Of a DNA stretch of 64,000 nt, positions 1-13,261 are shown piece after piece. The notes under the pieces are model-generated. The model was not told the origin of the DNA. It saw only the letters and a list, made by a program, of their open reading frames with translations, and did no database searches. The first letter of the stretch is position 1, and the number at the start of each line of letters is the position of its first letter. Source of the stretch: Anastatus disparis (taxonomy: Eukaryota; Arthropoda; Insecta; Hymenoptera; Eupelmidae); NCBI GenBank assembly GCA_017163975.1, contig JAFFSR010000004.1, positions 6,138,001-6,202,000 of the forward strand, given 5' to 3'. The position numbers and the translations under genes were made by a program.

Positions 1-720
1 TCAAAATTGTCTAGCTATACATTTTACGTCTTTAGAATTAAAAAAAAAGCCAAAACTCCTATTTTTTTCTCTTCTTTTTCGAGCGGAATCTCGTCTATCT
101 TGGAAATAACCCATGCAGTAGCGTATTATATACATTTGCTTGGAAAGAAAGAAAAAAAAGAACGAACTCGAGTCGACGAGAGGCTCATATGTGTAATCGG
201 GACGCGCGCAGCTGCGAGACGACCGACGACCAACACTTGTACACTATCTTTCTCTATATACCATACTATCTCATTTTAAAGCAGAAGAAAGAGAGGGATA
301 CAAAGAGAGAGAGAGATCGTATGCTTATTCACATTCGCGCAGGTAAAAAGATCTCTATTTACGCACACAGATACACTTTTTTTTTCAATGTACACATTTA
401 TAGGTGAATATATCCTTTTAAGTTTATTATACAGTAGTATCTCCGTCTTTATTTTTCTTCCTTAAACGAATGCTCTTATGGTATTTTTCTCTCTTTTTAT
501 CAAGAGAAAAACAAGCGCTCCGACATATATATCTATACGTGTATACGTATATAAATTTATCCGCACACAAAGAACTCGATGACGCTTCTTCCTCGATCTC
601 GCCAGAGCCAGAAGCAGCAGCGCCGAGTAGCGCAACTCCGATTTCCCCTAACTTCTCTACATATGTACATCTATCTCTTTTTAGCCTCGCTTCGTCACGT
701 TCTATCTCTCTCTTCCCCTA
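1..720. other. Non-coding upstream flank
   Basis: AT-rich with short purine runs and GAGA-like stretches near 285-320. Several short open frames exist, but none resembles a known domain and base composition is the same in all frames. It is probably intergenic or distal promoter DNA of the BTG-like gene that starts at 1868. I see no RNA gene or repeat copy shared with the rest of the window. Confidence 0.5.
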
Positions 721-1867
721 GCCTCAAAAAAGTTCGTAAAGAAGGGGCATTTTAGGAGAGTGTTCCGTGATATGGGTGCGCCTTGGAGAGCCAACGATTG
801 GTTCGCGAGTTCCCACTACTACGTTAAAATATCAAGTTCCCCTACTGTGTCTGTATACGAGCGAACAAAGAGCAATGGTTATGCTATATAGCGGTAACGG
901 CGGCTAGAATCTTTATAATATAAGTGGGGGAGGTACAGTAGTTGATAGGGGTGGGGATCGAAGCCTCGACTAAGTAGTTGAGTCAAGCGTCCGGTTGCCA
1001 TTTAGAAAGTCCTCGGTCGTCCATGGGTGCGGTTATACCGCCGAGAGTGCGAGCAAGTTAGTCGGAGTGTGCGTGTGGATTGAAGAAGCGCTGTTGCGTC
1101 GTACAAAAAAAAAGAGTAATATCCAATAATCCAAGTTTATTTTGGCATTTCAGTATTTAATTCTGAATTAGTGTACGTGCAAAAATATCAAGAAATCTTC
1201 TAGCAACTCCAACAAAAAAAATATATAAAAAAAAAAGCAAAAAAATCGTAAAAAGATTATCAAAATTTTTCGACGCACCCGTGTGGAACGCAAGAAAAAA
1301 AAAAGAGATAGCAAGTTACATCAAAGCTATAAAGAGTGAGTGGTGTGTGTGTATGATATAGAGAGAGAAGGAGATAGTTGGTGATTCATAGCGACGCTCT
1401 TGAATCGTTGTGTGTGAAAACACCAACACAACGTTCTACATTTTTATCGAACGCTACGTTGCTGCGTGAAATTCTTTCGCTTTGCTGCGCTTTCTCGAGC
1501 CTTGCAAAGTGAAAAGCAAAAAAATAAAGCAGCTCAGCGATCGTTAATATAAAGTAACAACAGCAGCAGCAAACAACACTCACGACGTGGCGTCGCCATT
1601 TTGTCTGGCAACGTCGCAAGAAAAATCACTGCGTCAGTGCCGTCGAGCAGCTGAGTTTAATTTAACGCTGGCTAAGCTGGCCGACAACGTTTATCAACGG
1701 TATAAAAATTGCTCGAAAAAAATTCTTAACTCGGCAAATTGCCACCAGAGGGTTTTGAATTATAATTACGAAAATTCATGCAAAACGTCCATCATCGGCA
1801 TCATCCTGTCGTGATACAAGTGTAAAAAAAAGTGAATTTTAATTTTTTTTTGCAAAATTGAAGAATA
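721..1867 (+). promoter_or_regulatory. Probable promoter and 5' UTR of the BTG-like gene
   Basis: This stretch is clearly less AT-rich than its surroundings up to about 1100, with an inverted CCAAT box (ATTGG, near 797). It then runs without a recognisable coding frame to the ATG at 1868. A 75-codon open frame at 1587-1814 opens with GTG and contains no ATG, so it is not a uORF. The ATG at 1868 sits in the context AATA-ATG-AGG. A transcription start near 1050-1060 (TTAGTCGG, followed by GTGCGTG) is possible by resemblance to an arthropod initiator, but this is inference. A spliced leader cannot be excluded. Confidence 0.45.
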
Positions 1868-2461
1868 ATGAGGTTAGAAATCGTATCGGCGGCAGATTTT
1901 CTCGTACAGCTGCTGCGCTTGCAGGCCGGTCAGCTGTCCGAAAGTCAATTGCAAATGTTTAAATCTTCCTTAACGGAATTGTTGAGGCGTCGTTATAGAG
2001 ATCATTGGTTCCCTGACAAACCAAATCGCGGCAGTGGTTATCGTTGCATTCGTATTAACGGTAAAATGGATCCAGTTATTGCTCAAGCAGGTATTAACGT
2101 TGGTCTTGTACCAACAATGTTGCACAGTTTGTTCCCAAGCGAATTAACAATGTGGATCGATCCATCTGAAGTATCCTACAGAATTGGGGAGAATGGTTCG
2201 ATCTGTGTTCTCTTTGAAGGTTCCAGTCAACAACAACCACAACAACAAGGATCAACTAATAATACGGAATCGATCAATCACGTCCATCACCTGCAGCATC
2301 ATCAACCGATGCCTCAACATCAACAACAGCATCATCATCATCAGAATAACCATCACCATCATCATCATCAGCAACAACAACAATTCGAAAGCTGCAAGGA
2401 TTCGCTACTCTTAGAACATACGCAGTTTAGCGAGCAAATCGCTGCCTTCGTCTCCAGTTGA
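1868..2461 (+). CDS. BTG1/BTG2-like antiproliferative protein (BTG/Tob family)
   Basis: Predicted 197-residue protein in one uninterrupted exon. Residues 1-117 form the BTG/Tob domain: box A around 41-62 contains HWFPDKP and GSGYRCIRIN, and box B around 91-113 contains SELTMWIDP and EVSYRIGENGSICVL. These match vertebrate BTG1/BTG2 more closely than Tob or BTG3. Residues 121-172 are a low-complexity Gln/His tract encoded by CAA/CAG/CAT/CAC runs. The C-terminus (174-197, SCKDSLLL...FVSS) resembles box C of BTG1/2, which in vertebrates contacts PRMT1. Family members bind the CAF1 deadenylase of CCR4-NOT and promote mRNA deadenylation and cell-cycle exit; that role here is inferred. Vertebrate BTG1/2 coding regions have an intron, whereas this one does not. 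Start choice: first ATG, directly at the domain's N-terminal hydrophobic helix. The stop is TGA at 2459-2461. Confidence 0.9.
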   Translation: MRLEIVSAADFLVQLLRLQAGQLSESQLQMFKSSLTELLRRRYRDHWFPDKPNRGSGYRCIRINGKMDPVIAQAGINVGLVPTMLHSLFPSELTMWIDPSEVSYRIGENGSICVLFEGSSQQQPQQQGSTNNTESINHVHHLQHHQPMPQHQQQHHHHQNNHHHHHHQQQQQFESCKDSLLLEHTQFSEQIAAFVSS

Positions 2462-3615
2462 ATGATTGCGGGCCGTCGGACAATCGTTGCCGCTGCAGCA
2501 GCTGGACGTTAATATTTAAAAATCTAACGTTTACTGCTGTATTGCGAGCTTACAAAAAACATCCCGTACACGACTGAAACGAGAGAAAGACGGAAAGAGT
2601 TTTTTCTCATTTACACCCAGCATTATCTTTATTTACTATTTCTTTTTATTCTTTTTCTTCTTATTTAATACAACTACATTTTTTTTCTTTTTAACGGAGT
2701 ATGGCGAGTCCATACGGAACAACAATAACTACTACATCGTTTAAACCCTCATTTTACAACTTTTGTGCTGTACACCCTATTCTTTTTTTTTGTTTTCATC
2801 GATTATGTTCACCAACTTTTTACTTCATCACAAAGTTATAATATATACTACACCATATACAAGATACAGCAGCAGCAGGATGATGATGATAATAAACGTA
2901 GATCAACATTTTGTTTTCGATAATTTTTTTGCCGAGTAATAAGGAGAATGTAGCAAGTGCACGAGGGAATGATGAAATACAACCTTTTTAATTGTGTATA
3001 ATGTAATCGCAAAGGAGTCTTTATTGGATGTAAGTGATTAAAATATCAAGATAAGGAAAAGAAGCCCTTTTTTTCTGCCGGAGAGAGGGCGCCGTCGTAT
3101 ATACACTCATTTTATTTTTTGTATATACGCCATCCTGCACCCCGGCGCCATTATATATATTATTATTATATATATAAATATATGTAAAAGATACATAACA
3201 CTCGTCCTCGGAGAAGAACTAAAACTACTACGAGGAGGTGATTACACGATGATCTCATAAAATGGAAGCAGCAGCAGTAACAAAAAAAAGCAACAACAAC
3301 TAATCAAAGGCCCTGAGGGCTCATGGATCCTGCAATTGTGTGTTTTTTTATATATATAAATTATGTTCGTCGTCCTTTTCCATACTTGGAAAGTTGGAGG
3401 AGTAACTACTGGATCAAGCTATTTTGAAGGTATGGAAGAAGAAGAAGAAGTTGAAACCGGAAGTTCGTCCATCGTTGGAGTGACGCCGACGAAAACTTAA
3501 TTCGACATTATTTTATTTTTCAGTTTTAATGAACATTTTTTAAAATATGACACGGTACACACGTTATACATACACATATTACACTGTAAATCTTGACGTT
3601 ACGCGCGTGAACATC

Positions 3616-3623
3616 TGTACATA
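3616..3623 (+). promoter_or_regulatory. Pumilio-type element TGTACATA
   Basis: Matches the PUF-protein consensus TGTANATA inside the presumed 3' UTR. In AT-rich DNA such octamers arise by chance, so function depends on the region being transcribed. Confidence 0.3.
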
Positions 3624-6600
3624 AGAGACGTATGTTATCGCGCGTGAATTATATACACGTTTGTATAAAAAAAAGTATATATTACAAAAAAAAAATCTTT
3701 TATGTGGGCGTCGCGTGCGACTTTCGCGATGCAATTTTACGCGAACGTCGCACGTTTTGGCCAGTCAAAGCCGGTTAATTTAACGAAATTTAATAAATCC
3801 TTTTTGTGAATATTGTAATCTTCGAGAAAAAAAAATAATAAATACGCGAAAAACAGACATGATATAATAACAAAATAACAGCTGTGATTTTCTTCGCGTT
3901 AAGGGAGAATGTGATTGAGATTTTCGTAGTTGTAGGAACGGGGTTTATAAGTTTCTTTTTTTTTTTGAGTGCGAGTGATTGAAGAAAGAATGAGAAGAGA
4001 AACAAGCGAATTTTTTTAAAAAAATGCGCAAATTTACATCAGGTGGCTCCTTTTTCGTGGTGTGGAACGAGTTTTGGAAAGTTGAGAATTAAAATTTTCG
4101 GGATATATATATTATTTTTTAATTAAAAAAAAAAAAATTTGAAAAAAAAATTTGAAAAAAAAAATAGTTTGGTTGTTCATATATATGAGATATATATACA
4201 AATATATATATATATATAAAATGTGTGGTCGATGTTTCGGAAGCAGTTGTATATTTATATTAATTTATTTTATTATACGGAATCAGCTGATCTCTAATTG
4301 GAGCGAATTCTACCTCGCGAATGGAAACATTTTGCACAAATAATAAGTCCAATGTTTCTATTTGCGCCTGTGGATTGTCGTTCCTATCAGTTATAAAAGA
4401 AAAAAAATTGTATTATAACATATTTATGTATAAAAAAAATAAGAAGCCCAGTTTGAATGAAGAGAAGCAGAAAAAAATTGTACAAAAAAGTGTGAAAGTG
4501 AACATAAAAAGTATATATATATTTTTCGACAATCAGCAACTGAAAAAACGCGTTCAAGTGCAAAAAAAAAACCCTGATGAAGGAGCCAATCTACGACGAC
4601 TGGAATATTCTTACAAGGCGTAAATATTTTAAAAAAATTTAATAAACAGAATATTAATTAAATAACAATAATTACATAGCCTTTGTTTTTCAATTATGTT
4701 TCGTTTTATCGTATAGCGCGTGATAGATAATGACGTACGATCGAACGATTCACGATCTATAAAAAAAAAAGAATTAATTAAACTTTCCATTCGCGGTGAA
4801 TTTAGTTTTTTTCCGGGAATAAAAAAAATTAAGCTACTATTACAAACAAATTTAAAATAGGAATAGATTTATCATATATATTCTATATATAAATAAATAT
4901 ATATAAATCGCCTCGTGCGATACAAAGGTCGGATCGATCGTGCATTTTTTTGCCTCCATTTATTTCTCTCTTCATTATTATTTTATTTTTATTTTTTTTT
5001 AAACTAATTAAAAGTAAAAATATAGATAAACATATGTTTGCGAACGAATGCGCGCATGTATCCTGAATGAATAATTGAGAGTAACTACAAATATGAGACT
5101 GACATTTATGATTGAGAGAAAATTTATCGCGCTCGGCGTCGAAGATCAAATTAAAGGCTCTTGTACGTATAGCAAATAGTTTATAAAACAGAAAAAAAAA
5201 AACCGATTGAAAAAAAAAACGAAAACAAAAAAAATAAACAACCACGTCTGTGATTAATTATTAAGCGTTATATATACATATATAGCCAAGGAGAGAATGG
5301 GACTGCGTGAGTGAAACGGCTAACGGACGGAGATATCAGTCTGCGTCATATACGCAGAAAGGTTGTAGCAATTCTTTTCGAATTTCTTTGAAATTTTTGA
5401 ATTATTTTTTTATCATTTATTAAGTATTCAAGGAGTCTATTAGTATTCAAATTTTTTCAAAATTTTTTTCATTTAATACATTTTAATTGTTTTCAAAAGA
5501 TAATTAAAAAAAATGTTTTGGAATATATTTTTTTAGAAAATATTTTTTTAAGACTCCATGGGTATAATAATATGAATTTTGAACAATGATTAGTAATACT
5601 TTTTTAATTAGCTCTTAATAATATAAACAAAAACTGAATTGCTACATACGTCCGGGAAGCAATGCATGTATAAATATGTATATGTATTAATGATATACAC
5701 AGCCGATCTTTAAATCAACCAATAATTTATATATATAGACATTTAACTTTTATGTTAAGTAATCGCTTATTTTTAATTATCTCTTTCTCTCTTTGTTTTT
5801 TTGTTCATCTTTTATTTTTGTAGCAAAAGCAATTGCAAATAAAAAAAACGCTACTACCATTAACTTCCGGGATGTAAAACGTAGGTGTTTTTGAGCTTAC
5901 GATAGGTTTCTATACGGATAAACGAACCTTTCTCTCTTTAGGTAAGGTTTCTCGTTTCAAATGTTTCATCGTCAATGCGCGACTTTTGTGAAATCTTCCG
6001 AGCGGTTGCTCGAACTTTCTAGAAATTTTTTTTTTTGCATTTATATAATTTCTATATTTCAATGTAATTTTTTAAAAAACCGTTTTAATGTTTATTTAAG
6101 ATTAAATTTATCGTCTCTAAAACTGCAAAATTTATTTAACAAAATTTAATTTTCCATATCAGAATTAATAAGGCTAAGGTCATTGTATATTTTGAAACGA
6201 AAATAACTCTATTGAAAGTAAGGTCGTTTTCCTATTGAATATCATAATTTTTTTTTTCCTTCTGCGATTGCGCTGAGAAAAGCTCAATATTCATATTGCT
6301 AGCTCGGCTTTATTTTTTTACAAGACGAGATAGCAATGCGAACGCTTACGTTATCTTATTTTTTTTTTATTTACTTTCAATTTATCATTACTTTTTTTTT
6401 CTCTGCGTCGTTCATTTTATAATCCTACGTAACATTTATAAACTAAGAGAAACCGAAACACAAACAGATATACAAACTACGATTGCGCACACGATAAAAT
6501 AGCGTTTAATGAAAAAAAAATAAAAAAATATCCACGAGCGATGTATCGAAAGAACGACAAGGAAATTGTAATTAATTAATTAATTAAATTGTATTATAAA

Positions 6601-7812
6601 CCACATAAACGCGAATACACGAAATACACGTTGAAAAAAAAAAAAAAAAAAAAAATAAACGAAAATTTTTAAGGGATCGTAAAGTTCAAAACCGAGATAT
6701 GGCGTGCGCTTATTATTATTATATATACATACTTATATATGTAGGATACGGTTAAAGAAAATATATATATAACGTATATTTAAAAAAAATGTCGATAAAT
6801 GAACTTGTAAACTATACTATATAGAGTCCTTCAGGAAGAATTTGTACAAACGAAGAAAAAAAAAATAACCCGTCTTCGTTGCGGGTAAGTCTGTGATTTT
6901 AGCTTGGTTATAATTCAGTATTTTTTTAAAATATATTACAAAAGAAGAAAAATCGAGAACGAAATCAAGGCGATAATAAATAAAAAAAAAATTAAAAACG
7001 AAAAAAAATGCAAAAAAACCGGAAAAAAACGAAAGTTATATAGAAAAAAAATAGAAAATGGGAAACTTAAAAAAAAAAATTGTAAGATGAATAGTGTCGG
7101 AAACGCGAGCGCGAGATTTTATTGCGAGTTTGTGGGAAAAATGCGAGTGCGTCCAATTGTAATAAATGTAAAAAAAAATAGCGTGCATGTTGTCGAATTT
7201 TTGTTTGTAAAAGAAGAAAGAGAAAGAATGTTATATTAGTGTAAAAAAAATAATGAAAACGACAAATACGATCTTAGAGTCGTACGCGAAGAGAATCGCA
7301 TGTGAACGGCTTTTTCTTTCTTCTTCATCCAGAGAGAGTTTGTATGCGAAAAAGATGACGATAATCCGTCACATTTTTGTGTAGTAATAACTATTGAAAT
7401 ATACATTTGTAAGAGCGATTCCGAAGGCGAGAAATATGTGTCGGAGATAAGGGATGTCGTATAAAAAAAAAACATTTTTTTTTCGTTCTTTTTTTTTTAA
7501 ATAAAAAAAGGGGGCGCGAAGAATTGATAACGACGTTGATTAATTAATAAAACTGGAAACCGGTGGAAAAAAGGGGCGACGATTGAAGGGATTAAAATAT
7601 CTCTTTGTAGGCTTTCGAATCTCGAACGGACGTGCATCGCTCGTTAAAAAATCTTTTATTTATAATTTTTTTTAATAAGTTTTTTTTATCATATTTATTT
7701 TTTTTTTAAACCGTTTTTTCGCCGATGGGGGGACGGGAAAATTGTACAAAGATTTAAATGCGCGCGCGAACGATTTATAAAATCGAATCGCGCGTTGCGA
7801 TTTTGTGATTCT

Positions 7813-7820
7813 TGTAAATA
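7813..7820 (+). promoter_or_regulatory. Pumilio-type element TGTAAATA
   Basis: Exact TGTANATA match in the presumed 3' UTR, within a locally less AT-rich stretch (GCGCGCG runs at 7760-7860). Confidence 0.3.
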
Positions 7821-8555
7821 ATATGTAAGGGGTTACGGGGGGGTTAAAGCGCGCGCGTAATATGTGATAAAAAAAATGGTTACTATTGTATAGTAAGCAA
7901 AATACAAAAAAAAAAACAAAATAACGAAGCGAAGCTGACGCGATCGAGATTCGGGGGTGAACTGCTGAAACGATATAATGAAAAAGAGGGTTTCGAACTG
8001 TTTTTTAGATGACACACATTAAGAAAAAACACATAACACAATAATTACAAAATACAATGGTTACAATTAAAATAGTTTCTGTAATTTTAGCGTGCGATAA
8101 TGTTGTGACAAATATGTACAAACAAACAAAAAAAATAACATTTTGGCCGTCAAACTATTGTATTTTCAAAATTTTATGCAGTTTACAAATTACAATTACA
8201 CAACAATAGATTATATGTAAAAGCGAGAATAAAAAACACGCAGGATAAGAATAAAAAAAAATAAAATGAATCTGAATAAATTCGTAGACACAACAAAATA
8301 AAAACCAACTAATTAAGGAAAAAAAATTGTAGATGTATTGTATTTGAGAGTTGAAGAAGAAGAAAAACTACAATGATCTAATAATTACGAAGAAAAAAAA
8401 CAAATATCTCTAATGATTATTGTATCAATGTATAATTATAATTTTTATGTACGTAGGTCTCCCGTACAGTACACGCTATTCTATACATATTATATATAAA
8501 AGTATAAATATATATAAATATATATCATTTAAATAAAAGAAAAAAACAAAATGCT

Positions 8556-8563
8556 TGTAAATA
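8556..8563 (+). promoter_or_regulatory. Pumilio-type element TGTAAATA
   Basis: Third TGTANATA match, lying near AATAAA signals (about 8531 and 8586) that could mark one end of the BTG transcript. Confidence 0.3.
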
Positions 8564-9148
8564 TGCTCTCGAGCTCGAAATGAAGAATAAAAAAAAAGAA
8601 AATTTAAACTGCAAACAAATCTTTATTGAGCGCGAGTGAGAGAGTGATGGATAGAGTGAGAATGTGTGAAATATATTTGCGATTTAAGATGTGCGAATCT
8701 AATTTTTTTGAAAGTTTTTTGTACAGAGATACACAAAATAATGATGATAATAATAAAAAAAAATAAACAAAAAATGAAATAATGGCCTCGTGCTTATGAA
8801 ATTTCATGAATACAAAAAATAAATCATGGCGTTTTTATTTCTCAAAAAAAAAAATCAACAACAAAAAACAATATGAGTATATAAAAATCTTACGCACTTG
8901 ACTGTCTCATTCCGCAAAATTTATCACTAACAATAACCTATTTTTAATTCCTTATATGAACATTTTTTATAATCCTATTTACGATCCTTGAGTTCATTTT
9001 TTTAATAATGTTAAAAGTATTATACAATTAATATATGATAGAAATTATATATGGAGAAAAGAAAAAGATTTTTTTTTTCTAAATGATGAATTTTAAAAAT
9101 GAATTGTCTGAATAATTGTAATGTTACAATATGCGTGGAATTTACGTC

Positions 9149-9154
9149 AATAAA
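9149..9154 (+). terminator. Candidate distal polyadenylation signal AATAAA
   Basis: AATAAA followed within 40 bases by a T/G-rich stretch (GAGTTGTTTTATT). It lies where the sequence character changes to ordinary AT-rich intergenic DNA. Many other AATAAA hexamers lie upstream, so this is one possible end of the BTG transcript. Confidence 0.3.
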
Positions 9155-9200
9155 CGCACGATGATTAATGAATCGTCGAGTTGTTTTATTGATTATATCC

Positions 9201-12200
9201 GTTCACAACCACGTTTTCTCCTTCACATTATTTTTTTTTATTTTGCCTTTTTTTTTAATTGAGTGTTCTTTTTATCAAATTTATTATTAATCATTGGATT
9301 CATTCTTTTTTTTATTTTGATTATTACTGAGTTCCTAGCAATATAGTTTTTTCTTATCTTTTCGAGAATTTTCGTTTTGTAATTATAAATTCGTTAAGTA
9401 TTGTTATTTATCAACATGCATTATTATTTCTTATTTACGTATCTGAATCATTTATTCATGGAAATATTAATTTATTTTATTTTAACGATTTTCTTTTTGG
9501 TGATTCATAAAAAAAAATTCTATATATTTTCATCATGTAATGATGATTATTTGATACAATTTTCATTTATATTTAGAAATTCATTCAAGGAAAATTTTAT
9601 CTACGTTATCAAATTGAAGGTGATAAAAGCTTTTCTTAAAACATGATTGCAATGTAAATTTATTTTCTAGGAATTTTAATTAAAGAACATAAGTTTATCA
9701 ATTTTTAAAAAACAAGATTTCATTATGCTCTACCAGTTGGCTTAAGATAAGAAGAAATTTGCAAAACAAAGATTACTTGGTAAATTGTCGTGAGTTTAAG
9801 CACCTCATCTATGATGATCATCGCACATTTTGATAAACAACTGATTATCTCAACGTCTGTCGATAAATTAATTTTTATCTGAAAATAAAGTTTGAAATAA
9901 TCATTCTGGAAAATATTGTTGAATTGATTAAATGAAACTACTGTTACAGATTTATAATGAAAAAAGTATGCTTGAATTTGATATAATTTTAAACAATAAG
10001 TTTAAATGATACACAATTTGTTAAGAGAATATACATTTATACATTATATTTTTTCAAAATTATTTATTAATTTGATTAGTAAAACTAAATTTACTTTTTA
10101 ATGTCAAATAAATTTAATTTCTCTTAAAATGTAAATTTAAAACTTAATAACAATTTGAAAAGGTTTTTCATTACGATTTATTAGAAGAAAAGGCTATTAA
10201 AGTTTTATAAATTTATCACAATGGAAATTGAAAATAGTTTTAGGTTAGAAAATTTTCATTTGGCTTATAATACTAGTTTTTGTTATAATACAGTATATTT
10301 CAACTAGTAAGAATAAAATTTTCAAAATTGTTTAATCTTTAAAAGATACTGTTTTTATTTTACTGAATATATAATTTGACATTAAAATAATGAAATATTT
10401 TTAAAAATTATCAAAAATTAATGTGAATTTTTAAAAATTATCAAAAATAAATGTGAATTTTAAAAAATTTTTTAAAAAATAAACTGGCTAAATCAGTCGG
10501 TAAATGAATATTAAACTAAATTTTTTTAACTATATAATGATTATTAAAAATACCTGAAATGTAAAAAGACTTGAAAAATAAATAGATGATCTACTTTAGT
10601 AAATAAAAAGAAGAAAATGCAAATACTTTTAATAGGATTCAAAATGTTTTTTACTTTCGTTTCGCTTTTTAATAAACAATTATCAAGTAAAAAAAATGGT
10701 GCAAATTTACAATAAATGAGCAGACGTTATTTTCTTTATCAAGACATATAACCAAAGAAAGTTTATAAAATTAAATTAGTTTAAAGTTAATTTAATAATG
10801 AATCTTCATAATTCTGCACATTGACTAGTTTTGGTTTAATTTTTTTGTTATACAAGCTGAATATTATATTTGCCATTAAAAAAGAAAAATAAGCGATAGA
10901 TTTAATAAATAATTTTTTTTAATTAAAAAATATTATTGAAATTATGAAATTTGTTTAAATAATATTTGAGTGCAATAGATGTGGACAATCAATCAACTTT
11001 TTATCAGAAAATGAAGAAAGCACCAAAAGATAATATATCGCAAACTTAAAACTATTTTTTCAAAGGACAAAAATTTTACGTTCACTTATAAATATTATAC
11101 GATTAATAAATATATTTGCAAATGATGAAAAATATTTTATTCAACTAAAGATTTATCCATTTACCGCATGATGCTCATCTATAAACTGGCTGACATGAAA
11201 TCTTGCAATTTTTTAAAATTTGCGCAAGCCTTCAATACTTTTTATATTTTTCTGATAATTTTCATAAACCAGTAATACCTTTTCATAACTTATATTAAAT
11301 ATTAAAAACTTTCAATGACTTTTATAAAGTTCTTATAGTATTTATGAGATTTGCATTTAAACTTTCAGGAATTGAAAAAAAGAAATTAATAATATTTAAT
11401 GAGAATATCAAATCTGTCCTCCAATAAAAGTAACAATCATTATATTTTTTATATTTGAAATTAATAAAAAATATAATTTAACATAAAATAAGTGGATAAA
11501 AAAAGGTATAAAAATAAATGTCGATTGTAAGTTTGGCAACGTTGCAAGAGCGTACTCAGATGTTCTTCCATTTCTATACTTCCGTGCTGCTGTTATTGAA
11601 TTCGAAGGGCCTTTATATACACCAGGAGAATTCAGTCTCCCGCTTTGAATTTATATATATTCCGTGTTTCGAGCAGACTATTAATTTTACTGCTTTGATC
11701 TTTTACCTTTTTGTGACTATTTCAGATTATATTTTTTTTATATCATTTATTAAGTTAATATCAGTATTTTTCGAGCGATTTTATCGAATATAGTTTTTGG
11801 CATGGAGATAAAAGGTAATATATCGTATGATTATTAAAATTATTTCTTAGAATCTTTTATTCATTTTTCTATATAATTTATTTTACTATATTTTACAACA
11901 TGAAAAACATAAAAAAACAGTAATATTTTGAATTTTTATTTTTTTATTCCATTTTAGATTAGAAAACTACGCGATTGCATGGAACTGTAAAATTTTACTT
12001 TCATTTTTTTCTAAAACGTGTAATATTCTCTATTAACTATATTTAAATAATATGTTCATTTGAATTCAAGTAAAATTGCAGTTGGATTTCATTTGATAGC
12101 TAAATCGTATTTAATAAAAAATTTTATCTGTGCCATACTTAACATTTAAATATATTTTTTATAATATTATGTACTGTAAAATTGTTATTATTTATGTAAA

Positions 12201-13261
12201 AATTTTTTGTATCATGCATTTATTTTCTAATTTGATAGCATTAATTTCTGTTAATACAAATACTATAAACTAATTTCGCTTATTGTTTATCAATTATTTG
12301 TCAAAAGAACAAAATAATTTTCATGTATTTATTTTTCTTTTAATAATGGATTCTTAATGAAGTTTTGTAAATTTATAAGACTGTGAGTTTATAACTGAAA
12401 TATCTCAAGTTTTAAAATAAAGAAATTATAAAGTTTAATTTTAATTTATAAGCATTTAGATTTTACTTTCGCAAAGTAATTATTCATTCATTAAAAAGAA
12501 AAACATTTCAAGTTTTGCGAACATACAGCTATTGTTCACAAACAAAGTTAGGATTAACGTTTATTTATAGACTTTTGAAGAATCATTTAGAATCGATAAA
12601 AAAAAATTACAATTGTATTCACGTAGCAACAGCTGACATTATATTATTTTGTGCGAAGGGAAAACCTTGAGAGGTCAAACGTTCCTGTGCATTTCGATTT
12701 TCGATAAAGCTAGTGCAAAACGTATTTTTTTTTTTTTTTTTTCATTATGTATTCTATGATTGATGTTCATATATTCAAGTAATGAAATTTGTGACTTGAC
12801 ATTTACATGGAATTTTCTTAATTTTTTAACTGAATTTATTTAATCGATATTTTATAATAGAACTAATAGAAATTTTAATAGAAAATTTTATATCATTCCC
12901 ACATTTAAATTGGTTTAATAAAGAAAATATTTTTCATTTCAATATTAGGTAAAAGTCGATACGATATTATCTACAAGTTGATAAAGACAGATCAGTAAAT
13001 GAATAAAATTAATAATTACACTTAAACATTTGCCTTTTCAATTTATATGGTCCAAGCAACTATACATAAAGTAATGACTTTAAAATATCAGCATAGTAAA
13101 TTTTGCACCCACTATCATATTAATTAATTTTCACGAGATTCGAAAAGTTCATTTATAGACTCAAACTGTTCATTTAATCGTTCATTAACCCATAAGGTTA
13201 TAAATTAGAAAATTAATAATTTTCCAATCCATCAACAAAAATTTCTAATATCAAACTATCT
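9201..13261. other. Non-coding AT-rich stretch
   Basis: No recognised coding exon, RNA gene or transposon copy. The only structure seen is a short tandem duplication at 10398-10460. It lies between the BTG gene and the first visible kinase exon, so it may be intergenic or intronic. Confidence 0.5.
10398..10460. repeat. 30-bp tandem duplication
   Basis: A unit containing TTAAAAATTATCAAAAAT and ATGTGAA occurs twice with a 30-base period (TTAAAAATTA at 10401 and 10431). It is a simple slippage-type duplication. Confidence 0.7.

Larger units (their letters stand above)
2462..9200 (+). other. Probable long 3' UTR of the BTG-like gene
   Basis: About 6.7 kb of AT-rich, homopolymer-laden sequence follows the BTG stop with no domain-bearing frame and no transposon copy that I recognise, unlike all later non-coding DNA. 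Frames up to 120 codons occur but are lysine/phenylalanine/tyrosine-rich by composition. Several TGTANATA Pumilio-type sites and many AATAAA hexamers occur. Absence of repeats together with 3' UTR-type motifs suggests an extended 3' UTR, perhaps with alternative ends. The true end cannot be set without transcripts. Confidence 0.45.

Noticed and set aside
1587..1814. 75-codon open frame just upstream of BTG, possible uORF or N-terminal extension
   Set aside because: Opens at GTG with no in-frame ATG, and its frame does not run into the BTG ATG.
6904..7239. 111-codon lysine-rich frame in the presumed BTG 3' UTR
   Set aside because: It is poly-A composition read as Lys/Asn/Ile and does not start with ATG at a plausible site.
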